Of a stretch of 64,000 nt of DNA, positions 1 through 9,279 are shown piece after piece (the stretch's first letter is position 1; every line of letters starts with the position of its first letter). The stretch covers positions 1 to 64,000 of the forward strand of contig JAQSXJ010000012.1 of assembly GCA_029256725.1 (NCBI GenBank). Direction: 5' to 3'. Both the position numbers and the translations under genes were made by a program. Below the pieces are notes generated by a model, which had not been told where the DNA came from, did no database searches, and saw only the letters and a program-made list of their open reading frames with translations. Origin of the DNA: Anaerocolumna sp. (GTDB taxonomy: Bacteria; Bacillota; Clostridia; Lachnospirales; Lachnospiraceae).

Positions 1-2534
1 TGTGAATAATCGTTACCTGGTGTAAAGACACTCCAATCATCTTTTCCGATTCTGGTATGGGTCTCAATGGACTTACCAGGCTCTAATTCTCCTGCCGCAG
101 AGGTGAAACCAACCTCTACATAATAATCAGCATTACTCATAGGCTGTGTCAGCTTAAAGAACTGTCCGGTTACACTGGAATTGGTCCCGCCGCTGAACCA
201 GTCTGTAAAGAAATTCTGGGGTCTTTCTCCGTCTATGGTGTAGTAATAACGCAAAGTTATGTCTGATAAATTAACTTTTTCCGTACCGGTATTATAAATA
301 CGATACTGTGGATAAAGAGTATTGTTTATGGCACTTCCCGTTGCCGTATTCATGTTGTGGGTCATGAGTTCCAGTTGTATTCCAGGGAAAGTCTCAGCTG
401 TTGTCTGAATTTCAGCATTTACTGCTGCTTCTTGCTGTAAAAGCAAGATTTGTGTAGTAAGTTTTTTTCCATCCTTGTTCGTACTGCTTCTGTTTAGCAG
501 TAAATTTCTTATCTGCGTAACATCATTTAGATCATAATTCACAGAAGCGGTTTCAGCATTTCCCTCTAACGGTTTCTCTGCTGTCTGCTCTAATGCTTGC
601 TCACTCACAGCAGTATTAATAAGAGACTGACTGCTTGTACTCATATCAACTGCTACTTTTTCTGTACTAGTACTTTGACTGCCTATAGCCAGATCAGCAG
701 CTTCGCTGCTGTTATCCTTATAATAATACTTTTTAGTACCGTCCGAATATTCTTCTGATTCGATACGGTATTCTTTGCTATAATGAAAAATTATCGTGCT
801 GCTGTTTGGTTCTGTACAGGTTATCGTGCGTTTAGTATCATCATAGCTATAGTGATAAGTCCCGCCCTGTACTGTTTTGCTGCTTACCCTGTCATTGCTA
901 TCATAGGTGATCTCTAAAAGTGTTACACCTTCAGCACTGACAATCTTAGAAAGACGTCCATAAGAATCATAAGAATAAGTCGTCTTATATCCATTTACAT
1001 TGGTAAAGCCGGTCAGTTCTCCGCTTGTGTAGGTGTAGCTTACCGTTCTTCCACCGCCATCCTTTACGTTCTTAAGGCTGCCGTCTTGATTATAGGTAAA
1101 ATTCAGATAACCGCTTATACTTTCAGCCTTTGTCAACATACCGTCTGTATAGGTAAGTGTAATGGTATTTCCGTTTAAATCAGTAATCGTTGATAGTTTA
1201 CCGTCAGCATCAAAATGATAGACCTCTGTTTTATCAATCGTTAAATTAAAACTTCCGTCTCCATTCTTAACAAGTTTTCTTACAAGTCCTTCTGCCGGTG
1301 TATACCCACTCCCGGACTTCGTATAGTACTCCAGATGTCCGTCTTCAAACTGTATTACTACGGTATTTCCTGTATCCTGCAGATAATAGGAAAAGGAATG
1401 GGACCATGCCATACCAAACTCATGAAAGCTGTGACTTAAGGAATTATACATTCTGCTAAAGTTAAGGGGTAAAAAACCATCCACTGTAATATCATCATTG
1501 GCATAGAAATTGTTTCCCATGGAAAGGCTTACGGGATTCTCAGACGCCGTCCTCTGCAGCTGGTCAATGATACCAAGATGCTGCTTTGTAAGGTCTGCAT
1601 CTTTCTGAACCTTAATAGCTTCTGCTCCTGTGGGATTTAAGATAAGAATATTGGAACCGACCAGTTCACCATCACCCGTATAACCGTCGGTCAGATTATT
1701 GTCACTTAGAATTGTTGTATCTTTCTTATAATTATCAAAATAAGCTCCAGCCAGATATTCCATCTGATCTGTCACACGGTAAACATGGCGAAGAGCAGTC
1801 ATTGTCTTTACACTGTTCCCGGAAGAAGAGGTCACAGAAGCAGACAGATTATAAAGAGTGTAGGCAGACATTGGCACCGAAGCATACCACAGATTATCAC
1901 CTATTGTTGCAGTTACTGTCTTACCTGCTACGCCATTTTTATGATAGGTAAGATTTACCTTACTTACTCTCTGATTCTTTCCGCCTTTACCATATACATA
2001 TAAGGTACTTCCAGAAGGGTAGGGGGCAACGGAAATGTCTTTGGTATTATCCTTTACCACAGTTACCGTGGTTATAGATTTGTATTTCTGGTAACCTTCC
2101 TCCTGAGGTTCAGCTACCACTTGGAAAGTTCCGTTCTTTACAAGGTTTCCGTTTATATCTCTTCCGTCCCAGGTAAGTTCATGGGGTTTGTATTTTCCTT
2201 CAAAGGCAGCGTCCTTTGCCAGGTATGCAATGACCTTTCCCCTCTGCATAATCATAACATTCATGACACGATCTTTTTCCAGGTTAAAGGTTATCTTTGC
2301 CTGCTCTCCGGCAGAGGGTACAAAAACCGTCGGTGCTGCTTTGATAAATTTCTTGCTTGTTGCTGCTTCTGCCTGAAAAGGGATGCCTGTAAGTATAATT
2401 GTAATACATAGTAACAGACTGGTACATTGCTTGATATGCCTATATAGCCAAACCCGAAAGGCATTGTACCGTCCCCTTTTCAGCATAATCTTACTGAAGT
2501 GCTTTTTCTCTTTCTTAATAGCCAAATAATCCAC
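1..2534 (-). CDS. Secreted RHS-repeat protein with CBM3 cellulose-binding module (partial)
   Basis: Open to the window edge, so the C-terminus is missing; about 844 residues are visible. The start is a GTG at 2534, preceded at seven bases by GGGAGG; an in-frame ATG at 2552 has no Shine-Dalgarno. In order: a long basic N-region and hydrophobic signal segment (about residues 35-58, ending near QAEAA), a FlgD-like Ig fold (about 78-138), an RHS-type N-terminal region (about 333-385, with FYANDDITVDGFLPLNFSR), YD/RHS repeats (about 436-606, such as YTYTSGELTGFTNVNGY and YSYDSYGRLSKI), a Ser/Thr/Gln-rich linker, then a type-3 carbohydrate-binding module from about residue 713 (LYPQYRIYNTG, DWFSGGTNSSV, then an acidic loop). 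CBM3 domains bind crystalline cellulose and RHS repeats form shells or surface filaments. I infer a cell-surface or secreted cellulose-associated protein. A toxin-like C-terminus cannot be judged because it is off-window. Confidence 0.85.
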   Translation of the reverse strand, partial: MDYLAIKKEKKHFSKIMLKRGRYNAFRVWLYRHIKQCTSLLLCITIILTGIPFQAEAATSKKFIKAAPTVFVPSAGEQAKITFNLEKDRVMNVMIMQRGKVIAYLAKDAAFEGKYKPHELTWDGRDINGNLVKNGTFQVVAEPQEEGYQKYKSITTVTVVKDNTKDISVAPYPSGSTLYVYGKGGKNQRVSKVNLTYHKNGVAGKTVTATIGDNLWYASVPMSAYTLYNLSASVTSSSGNSVKTMTALRHVYRVTDQMEYLAGAYFDNYKKDTTILSDNNLTDGYTGDGELVGSNILILNPTGAEAIKVQKDADLTKQHLGIIDQLQRTASENPVSLSMGNNFYANDDITVDGFLPLNFSRMYNSLSHSFHEFGMAWSHSFSYYLQDTGNTVVIQFEDGHLEYYTKSGSGYTPAEGLVRKLVKNGDGSFNLTIDKTEVYHFDADGKLSTITDLNGNTITLTYTDGMLTKAESISGYLNFTYNQDGSLKNVKDGGGRTVSYTYTSGELTGFTNVNGYKTTYSYDSYGRLSKIVSAEGVTLLEITYDSNDRVSSKTVQGGTYHYSYDDTKRTITCTEPNSSTIIFHYSKEYRIESEEYSDGTKKYYYKDNSSEAADLAIGSQSTSTEKVAVDMSTSSQSLINTAVSEQALEQTAEKPLEGNAETASVNYDLNDVTQIRNLLLNRSSTNKDGKKLTTQILLLQQEAAVNAEIQTTAETFPGIQLELMTHNMNTATGSAINNTLYPQYRIYNTGTEKVNLSDITLRYYYTIDGERPQNFFTDWFSGGTNSSVTGQFFKLTQPMSNADYYVEVGFTSAAGELEPGKSIETHTRIGKDDWSVFTPGNDYS

Positions 2535-2559
2535 TTCTTTACCTCCCGTCATCTAATTT

Positions 2560-2650
2560 AAGGAAAAAAGGCAATAAAAAAATGCCGGTTGCACCACTAG
2601 CTCCTCTATGCCCAAAGTGCCCAGATATTGACATAGATTCATCGCTTCAT
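2560..2650 (-). promoter_or_regulatory. Possible pseudoknotted 5' leader of the RHS-CBM3 gene
   Basis: On the minus strand UCUAUG (ending at plus 2632) pairs with CAUAGA (plus 2605-2610), while GCAC (2617-2620) pairs with GUGC (2591-2594). The two helices interleave, as in an H-type pseudoknot. A weak GGCA/TGCC hairpin followed by a T run lies at 2562-2584, just before the GTG start. I do not recognise a known riboswitch class. Confidence 0.25.
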
Positions 2651-2740
2651 TTTTTGTACCACATTATTCCATTAAAGTAATTTTATGACAGGAGTTTTGT
2701 TTTTTCTACATTTTTATTTTGGTAAATTAGTACCAGGATT

Positions 2741-3805
2741 TTACATTGCCTGTTGCCAGTTCATAATCTTACGGATTTCGTTGGTTAGCTTATCTGCCAT
2801 CTTTTTATGGGTGACCTTGGAAGGATGCCAGTCGGAACCGATGCCGTCTTCTTCTTTCTGTACCTCAAAGGCCATGGAATAGATATCTTTATCCCCTTCT
2901 CTTCTTAGAAGTTCCACCTGACGCTCTACTTCAGGATATAGCTCCTGTCCCATTGCTCCAAGCGTACACAGTATTCTGGCACCAGGATTTAACCCTCTCA
3001 CTGCTTTTACGAACCGGTAATATTCTCTTCCAAAGTCCCCTATTCTCTCTGCTACCCCTTTGGTATAGCTGGAATCATTGGTTCCAAGATTGATTATGAT
3101 ACAGTGAGGAGTATACTTCTTATGATCCCAGACCTCCGGCGCTTGCTTCTTAAATGCAAGGTCGGCTGCCTTATCCGTATAAGGATACATATCCGGCATG
3201 AGCCAGTCTGCATTAGGCTCCTCCTGATCTGTCCAGTTGGATATAATTCCGATACCACTCCAGGATATTAAATGGTAATCTGCCTGCAGGTTTCTTGCAG
3301 TTAGTGCTGCATAAGCTTCCCATGGATTCTCCTGTTCTGTATGAAAGATATCCGTATTCCATATCCCCTCATTTCCATAACCGCAGGTAATGGAATCTCC
3401 AATGAATTCAAGCTTTCTCTCACTTGCATTACCAGGCGTTGGCAGTACCTCGCTATCAGTGATAATTTCTTTGATACCGACTCTTCCAAAAGCAACTTCT
3501 GAATACTTTACCAGCCGTATCCTGGTCTCTTTCACTTCGCTTCCTTTATATAACACATAAGTTTCTTCCTCCTGTAATAGAGGAAATCGTTTTGACGGAA
3601 TCTCTTCGTCATCTACAAATACAGCAACCCAGGCTTTCAACTTATCCTCATAATTTCCGGAGTCCGTCCATAGTACTGCTTCTGCATAGGTTCCGGTAAA
3701 TGTAAATTCTATTGCAGCGCAGGAATAATTTAAATAGCGAGTGTTATCATACCATAAAGTTCTTCCCATTACCTTTACATATTTCTCATCTGCTGTAAAC
3801 TTCAT
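2741..3805 (-). CDS. SGNH/GDSL esterase, CE2-like acetylxylan esterase
   Basis: 354 residues from the ATG at 3805, chosen because GGGAG lies six bases upstream; the frame is open a further 47 codons but those read as non-coding. Residues about 1-115 form an all-beta N-terminal domain as in family CE2. The SGNH domain follows with the GDS nucleophile motif at 136-138 (FIGDSITCGYG), GTND at 241-244 and the catalytic DxxH-like DWH at 325-327. CE2 enzymes remove acetyl groups from xylan or glucomannan oligosaccharides. No signal peptide is evident, so it probably acts on imported oligosaccharides in the cytoplasm. It lies downstream of an ABC exporter pair but separated by over 200 bases, so it may be transcribed alone. 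Confidence 0.8.
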   Translation of the reverse strand: MKFTADEKYVKVMGRTLWYDNTRYLNYSCAAIEFTFTGTYAEAVLWTDSGNYEDKLKAWVAVFVDDEEIPSKRFPLLQEEETYVLYKGSEVKETRIRLVKYSEVAFGRVGIKEIITDSEVLPTPGNASERKLEFIGDSITCGYGNEGIWNTDIFHTEQENPWEAYAALTARNLQADYHLISWSGIGIISNWTDQEEPNADWLMPDMYPYTDKAADLAFKKQAPEVWDHKKYTPHCIIINLGTNDSSYTKGVAERIGDFGREYYRFVKAVRGLNPGARILCTLGAMGQELYPEVERQVELLRREGDKDIYSMAFEVQKEEDGIGSDWHPSKVTHKKMADKLTNEIRKIMNWQQAM

Positions 3806-4039
3806 ATTTGGCTCCCATCTGTGTACTTTACATGCTTTTCTTTCATTCTTTCCGGCAAGATGCCCTTTGCCGGCAGCGCAAACAATGATAACATGATTCC
3901 TCTTTTCCAAAATGCCTTTACTTTGAATAAAATCCAGAATGAGCACCTTCTACCGCCGATGACGGCACAAATATCACATGCAACGCTGCCATTCCGAAAC
4001 TGCCTTCATACCGCCGCTCCCTCAGTCTGCACTCCTTGG

Positions 4040-5791
4040 CTACAGCTGCAGCTCATACAGCTTTCTGTAGATGCCGTTCTGATTCAATAATTCCTGATGG
4101 GTTCCGCTCTCCCGTAATTTACCCTTATGCATTACCATTATAACGTCTGCATGCTGAATAGTAGAAAGCCTGTGGGCCACCATAATGGTTGTCCTTCCGG
4201 TCATAAGCTTTTCAAGGGCTTCCTGAATCAGCTGTTCTGTCTCGGTATCAATATTCGCTGTGGCCTCATCCATTACCAGAATGGAAGGATCAAAAGCCAG
4301 GGTCCTGGCAAAGGATAAGAGCTGTCTCTGTCCGGCTGAGAGGGTACTTCCTCTTTCCGTTACTGCCTCTGCATAGGTATTGTTTAATTCCTCAATAAAA
4401 TGATCTGCACCTACATAACGTGCAGCATTTATAATATCTTCCTCACCAATATCGTCATTTTTCAATCTTATATTGCTCTTAATATCACCGGTAAACAAGA
4501 AGACATCCTGCTGTACCTGTCCGATGGCACTTCTTAACTGATCCGTATCCATCTCTTTTATATCTACACCATCAATGGTGATGCGTCCTTTTTGTATATC
4601 ATAATACCTGCCGATCAGATTTAAGATAGAAGACTTTCCGGCACCAGTTGCTCCTACAAAGGCCGCTCTCTGACCGGGTTCAATCACAAAGCTTACATCC
4701 TTTAGTATCCAGTTCTCTTCTTCATAAGCAAACCATACCTGGTCGAATTCAATTCGCCCCTTTACTTCTGACAGTGATACAGGTTTCTCAGGGTTTACTA
4801 TCATTGGCTCCTCATCCAGTATGGTAAAGATCTTCTCCGCACTGGCCATGGCGGACTGCAGCGTACCAATCTGCTCAGAGAGCTCCTGAATGGGTTCAAA
4901 GAAAGAACCGATATACTGTATAAATATATATAAGGTTCCGATGGTAAGGACCTCATTTATAACAGAACTACCGCCCAGGCCGATAATAATGACCATAGCA
5001 ATTACAGAAAGAAAATAAATGGAGGGGCGAAAGATTGCAAATACCATCATTTCCTTAAAGTTTGCCTTCAGTAAATCCTTGCTCTTCTCTTCAAACTCTC
5101 TCTGTTTTTCCTTTTCCCTTGCAAATATCTGTATAACCTTCATTCCGGATAAATGCTCTGACAGATAGGTATTAATTGTCGTTAATCTTGTTCTTACCTG
5201 ACGGTAGGTCTTTCTTGATATGTAGGTAAACAATGAGGTAAGTCCGATTATTAAAGGTATCAGCAGAAAAGCATACAAAGACAGCCTGATATTTAAGCTT
5301 AACATAACAATTGCCAGCCCGATGATCTTAATAATGTTCTTTATCAGCTTGACCAGGATATTGGCATACATTTCATTCAGAGCTTCCACGTCATTGGTGA
5401 CCCTGGTCACGATTCTTCCCACAGGAGTTATATCAAAGAATCTTAAGGACAACTTCTGTATATGCTCAAATACTTCCTGTCTGATATTATAGATAATATT
5501 CTGACCTGTAAGGGATAAGATCCAGGTCTGAAGAAAATTACAGAGAAAGCTTAAAAGCAGTACGATAAAATATATTAGTGCTATATGCTTTACTCCGTCA
5601 AAGTTCTTTTTCGCTATAAATTCATCTATCACCTGCCCCACCAGTATGGGACGGTATAGTTCCAATCCTGTTATACATAAAACCAGCACCAGAGAAAAAA
5701 GTATCAGATGCCAGTAAGGTTTTGCATAGATCAGCAGTCTCTTAAGGACACTGCCTTTACTTTTGGTGCTGTATTCTAATGATTCTTCCAT
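4040..5791 (-). CDS. ABC exporter half-transporter, fused TM and ATPase domains (second of pair)
   Basis: 583 residues from the ATG at 5791, which has GGAGGAG three bases upstream; the frame is open to a TTG at 5890 and an ATG at 5881 with AAGGG upstream, so a 30-residue longer form is possible. Six TM helices fill roughly residues 20-320. The nucleotide-binding domain follows with Walker A GATGAGKSS, signature LSAGQRQ and Walker B ILVMDEAT. The degenerate signature serine-alanine-glycine form contrasts with the VSGGQKQ of its partner encoded just upstream, the usual asymmetry of heterodimeric exporters (BmrCD/LmrCD type). Substrate (drug, lipid or peptide) is not evident from sequence. Confidence 0.9.
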   Translation of the reverse strand: MEESLEYSTKSKGSVLKRLLIYAKPYWHLILFSLVLVLCITGLELYRPILVGQVIDEFIAKKNFDGVKHIALIYFIVLLLSFLCNFLQTWILSLTGQNIIYNIRQEVFEHIQKLSLRFFDITPVGRIVTRVTNDVEALNEMYANILVKLIKNIIKIIGLAIVMLSLNIRLSLYAFLLIPLIIGLTSLFTYISRKTYRQVRTRLTTINTYLSEHLSGMKVIQIFAREKEKQREFEEKSKDLLKANFKEMMVFAIFRPSIYFLSVIAMVIIIGLGGSSVINEVLTIGTLYIFIQYIGSFFEPIQELSEQIGTLQSAMASAEKIFTILDEEPMIVNPEKPVSLSEVKGRIEFDQVWFAYEEENWILKDVSFVIEPGQRAAFVGATGAGKSSILNLIGRYYDIQKGRITIDGVDIKEMDTDQLRSAIGQVQQDVFLFTGDIKSNIRLKNDDIGEEDIINAARYVGADHFIEELNNTYAEAVTERGSTLSAGQRQLLSFARTLAFDPSILVMDEATANIDTETEQLIQEALEKLMTGRTTIMVAHRLSTIQHADVIMVMHKGKLRESGTHQELLNQNGIYRKLYELQL

Positions 5792-5944
5792 GTTCTCCTC
5801 CATTCCTGCACGCTTATTTTGTGTACCTATAAATTTGCGACAGAGAAAACTGTCCACAAACTTATAAGGTTGGTAATCCATTGATTTCAACCCTTCTCCC
5901 TACTTTTGAGATTAAGAAGGTACAAAATAAGCTTGCCGCTACTG

Positions 5945-7693
5945 TTATACTGCCTCCAGCTGTTTCTCCAACTGCTGCTTCTCATACATCCTTGCATAAA
6001 TACCGTCTAAAGCAAGCAGTTCTTCATGGCTTCCGTACTCTGCCATCTCTCCGTTCTCAAGAACCAGTATCTTATCTGCATTCTGAACAGTGGATATACG
6101 GTGGGCGATCATGATGGTTGTCTTACCAATACGGTCTCGTTTTAAATTAGAAAGAATTTCTTCTTCCGTATTAGTATCTACAGCAGAGAGTGCATCGTCC
6201 AGAATAAGTATGGGCGCATCTTTCAGCAAAGCTCTTGCTATAGAACTTCTCTGTTTCTGACCGCCGGAAACGGTTACACCTCGTTCTCCTACCAGCGTAT
6301 CGTATTGAAGGGGAAACTCTATAATGTTATCGTGAATACAGGCAGCTTTGGCTGCTTCCTGCACCTTATTAAGATCGTTATCTGAGGCACCGAAAGCTAT
6401 GTTATTACGAAGGGTATCCGAGAACAGGAAATTATCCTGAGGTACATAGGCAATATTTTCACGAAGGGTTTTAAGCGGAATCTTGTTTATATCATTCCCG
6501 TCTAAGGAAATCATACCAGGCTCTGAATTATACAAACGAAGGAGCAGGTTTGCTATGGTAGACTTTCCGGTTCCGGTTCTTCCAAGGATCGCAAGGGTAG
6601 AACCCTTTTCCACCTCAAGGGTTAACCCCTTAAGAACCTCAGGTGTTACTGTTGTAAAAGCAAAGGATAAGTCCTGAAACCTTATATTACCCTCAAGTTT
6701 ATGAATAGGCAGAACTTCCTCCCCGTCAAATACCTCCGGCTGTTCTGTAAAGATCTGCTGAATCCTCTTTGCGGAAGCGATTCCCTGAGAGATAAAGGTT
6801 ATACTGTCACCAGCCGCTAACATGGGCCATACCAGCATACCTACGTACTGATTAAAAGCAATAAAGCGCCCAAGGGTAATCTCTCCCTGTATTACCAGGT
6901 AACCGCCGTAAAGCAAGGTAATGAGGCTGGATACTCCGATAATAATATCCAGCAAAGGATATTCAATTGCCTGAAGCTTCACAACGCCGAGATTCTTCTG
7001 CTTATTCTCTTTGTTTGCTGCCGCAAAGCTCTTAATTTCTTTTCTCTCCTGGACAAAAGCCTTAACAACCCTTACTCCGGAGATACTTTCCTGAACCATA
7101 TCAGAAAGTCCGGAAAAAGCCTCCTGCTTCTCAGTAAACCTTTTCTCAATGGCCCTGCCGTAGATTACACCTCCAAGGGCTATAAAGACAAGGGGAATGG
7201 ATGCAAGTAAGGTCAGCTTTAAATCAACGTGAAGTATCATCTTACACAAAACCATAATGGTCATGATGATTGCATCAAAGGCACAGATAACCGCCGGTCC
7301 CGTTGCCATTCTGATAGCATTCAGATCATTGGTAAAATGGGCCATTAAATCACCGGTTTTATTCTTATTATAATACCCCATGGACAATGTCTCCAAATGG
7401 GCAAACATACCATTTCTCAGATCATATTCAACATTTCTGGCGGAACCAAAAATAAAATATCTCCAGCCAAACCTTCCAAGAGTCATGATAAATCCGATTA
7501 TAAGAATTTTCACGATTCCCGTTATGAGGCTTTCCATACCCAACGTCTTAGCTTCCAAGCCGTCGGTAATATCCCCGGTAAACTGGGGTATGTACAGACT
7601 GGCTATATCTACAATAAATAAGGTAATAACCCCAAGTAGATAAGACAGCCAATATTTTTGTATGTGTTTAATAACTCTGTTACGTTCTTTCAT
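5945..7693 (-). CDS. ABC exporter half-transporter, fused TM and ATPase domains (first of pair)
   Basis: 582 residues starting MKERNRVIKHIQKYW. Six TM helices lie in the first 310 residues; the ATPase domain has Walker A GRTGTGKST, Q-loop YVPQDNF, signature VSGGQKQRSS and Walker B ILILDDALSAVD. In the Walker B the expected catalytic Glu after Asp-Asp is replaced: the sequence reads LDDALS, so this subunit probably carries the degenerate catalytic site of a heterodimer while the downstream subunit (MDEATA) carries the active Glu. The two genes are about 150 bases apart on the same strand and most likely form an operon. Confidence 0.9.
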   Translation of the reverse strand: MKERNRVIKHIQKYWLSYLLGVITLFIVDIASLYIPQFTGDITDGLEAKTLGMESLITGIVKILIIGFIMTLGRFGWRYFIFGSARNVEYDLRNGMFAHLETLSMGYYNKNKTGDLMAHFTNDLNAIRMATGPAVICAFDAIIMTIMVLCKMILHVDLKLTLLASIPLVFIALGGVIYGRAIEKRFTEKQEAFSGLSDMVQESISGVRVVKAFVQERKEIKSFAAANKENKQKNLGVVKLQAIEYPLLDIIIGVSSLITLLYGGYLVIQGEITLGRFIAFNQYVGMLVWPMLAAGDSITFISQGIASAKRIQQIFTEQPEVFDGEEVLPIHKLEGNIRFQDLSFAFTTVTPEVLKGLTLEVEKGSTLAILGRTGTGKSTIANLLLRLYNSEPGMISLDGNDINKIPLKTLRENIAYVPQDNFLFSDTLRNNIAFGASDNDLNKVQEAAKAACIHDNIIEFPLQYDTLVGERGVTVSGGQKQRSSIARALLKDAPILILDDALSAVDTNTEEEILSNLKRDRIGKTTIMIAHRISTVQNADKILVLENGEMAEYGSHEELLALDGIYARMYEKQQLEKQLEAV

Positions 7694-7768
7694 CCCTAAT
7701 GTCCTCCCTCAGATTCTGCACATCCTTTTATTATGTAGTATTTTCTCAGAGATTTCAAGATGAATTTT

Positions 7769-7813
7769 AGCATCTGGGGCTAAGAAATTTAAGCATCTAG
7801 AGCTAAGAAATTT
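7769..7813. repeat. 22-base direct repeat, two copies
   Basis: Two tandem copies of agcatctRgRgctaagaaat plus tt, differing at two positions, at 7769-7790 and 7792-7813, in the gap between the ABC exporter and the radical-SAM gene. No function is evident. Confidence 0.7.
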
Positions 7814-7929
7814 GAATACCCTAAATTAATTTTCAAATTAAAATAAGTTCCTTGCATCTCCTTAATCATAAGAAAATGGCCAGAACTTAGATTAATTTAC
7901 TCCACTGATTTTTAATGGCACCACGAAAT

Positions 7930-9279
7930 CTATTTTAAAGTTCTTACCAGAATACTTCTTGCCGGCGGGAACAGCTTCTGTTTGATAATCAAATTCCACA
8001 TAGGCTCCATCCTCTTCCAGGCATAGGAATACAGAAAATGCTTTCTTTTCATGTGGTTTGATTCATGCTGCTTCGCAGCTTCCAGGATATTTCGAAACCG
8101 GTAAAATTCTTTGTAAGCATTATGATATCCCTCCTCCGCTTCCTCTTTGGTCATATTAGGGTGGTTAAATACCAGATGTCTGGTGTCATAATCATTCCAA
8201 TTCTCACTGGTTATCCTTCCCTGTTCCTTCATTCTGTTGTGCAGCGAAGTTCCGGGGTAAGGCGTTAACAGATGAAACGTAGCTGTTGTAATACCACTTT
8301 CAATCGCCCAGTCAGTTGTTTCCTTAAAGGTATCAAGGGTATCATGCTCCATACCAAAGATAAAGCTGCCATTAATCATGACCCCCAGTTTGTCCAGTCT
8401 TTTTATGGCTTTTTGATAATCCTGATTCAGATTGGAATATTTGTTTTCCAGGATAAGATTTTCCTTTCGTATGGATTCAAAGCCAATAAAAGCACTTCGA
8501 AATCCAGCCTCATAAGCCTCTTCCACCAAATCCCCTTTTAGCACGGAGCTTAATGTAACAGCACCCTGAAACACCTTCTTCATTCCCCTCATTTCCCGGA
8601 ACAGCTCTCTGCAAAGTTTTTCATCGGCAAACAGATTATCATCCAGAAAATAGAGGTGCCGCCCCTTAAGGGTGTCTAACTCTTTTAGTATCCGGTCTAT
8701 ACGACAGGTATAAAAGGACTTACCCTTTTCATAAAAGGAACTCACATAACAGAACGAACAGCCGTTAGGACATCCCCTGGAAATTACCATAGAATTGGGT
8801 ACCAGATAACTATCCTTCTTCAGCAGATCTCTACGTGGCAAAGGCAGGTCATGAAGGGACACATTCCCCATTTCATAGAATGGTCTTGCTCTGCGGTTTC
8901 TTAAGTCTTCTAAGAAGATGGGAAAAGAATTCTCTCCTAAGCCCTTAAGCACCGTGTCTGCATGAGCTTTTGCTTCCTCCGGAAGTGTTGTTGCATGAAG
9001 ACCTCCCATCGCTACATAAACACCTTTTTCTCTGTAATAGTCTCCAATTTCATAAGCATGCCTTGCATTCGTAATATAGGTTTGTATGCAAACCAGATCC
9101 GGCTGGTCGTCATAATTTATCTCTTCAATATGTTCATCCGTTATGGTTATTTCATCCTCTTCCTTGCATAATGCCGCAAGTGTAGCAAGACCCAGCGGAG
9201 GGAAAAGTGAATATTTTATTGGGCGATAGAATGGGCTTTTGGCTTCTGTTAATGCAGGTAATATAAATTTAATTTTCAT
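7930..9279 (-). CDS. B12-binding-like radical SAM protein
   Basis: 449 residues from the ATG at 9279, which has AGGAGG six bases upstream (a TTG two codons earlier is unlikely). An N-terminal Rossmann-like cobalamin-binding-type domain (about 1-140) is followed by a radical-SAM core with the [4Fe-4S] cluster motif Cys170-x3-Cys174-x2-Cys177 (SRGCPNGCSFC), and motifs GSFIFGMEHDT and LLTPYPGTSL. The family resembles the BchE/HpnJ-type methylases and oxidoreductases with a truncated or degenerate DxHxxG motif. The C-terminal 80 residues are rich in aromatic and basic residues. It stands alone with no substrate-defining neighbours, so the reaction is unknown. Confidence 0.85.
   Translation of the reverse strand: MKIKFILPALTEAKSPFYRPIKYSLFPPLGLATLAALCKEEDEITITDEHIEEINYDDQPDLVCIQTYITNARHAYEIGDYYREKGVYVAMGGLHATTLPEEAKAHADTVLKGLGENSFPIFLEDLRNRRARPFYEMGNVSLHDLPLPRRDLLKKDSYLVPNSMVISRGCPNGCSFCYVSSFYEKGKSFYTCRIDRILKELDTLKGRHLYFLDDNLFADEKLCRELFREMRGMKKVFQGAVTLSSVLKGDLVEEAYEAGFRSAFIGFESIRKENLILENKYSNLNQDYQKAIKRLDKLGVMINGSFIFGMEHDTLDTFKETTDWAIESGITTATFHLLTPYPGTSLHNRMKEQGRITSENWNDYDTRHLVFNHPNMTKEEAEEGYHNAYKEFYRFRNILEAAKQHESNHMKRKHFLYSYAWKRMEPMWNLIIKQKLFPPARSILVRTLK

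Noticed and set aside
2560-2690. Cyclic-di-GMP (GEMM-I) riboswitch upstream of the RHS-CBM3 gene
   Set aside because: Expected from similar surface genes, but the conserved GGCAAACC and GGGACGCAAAGC blocks are absent.
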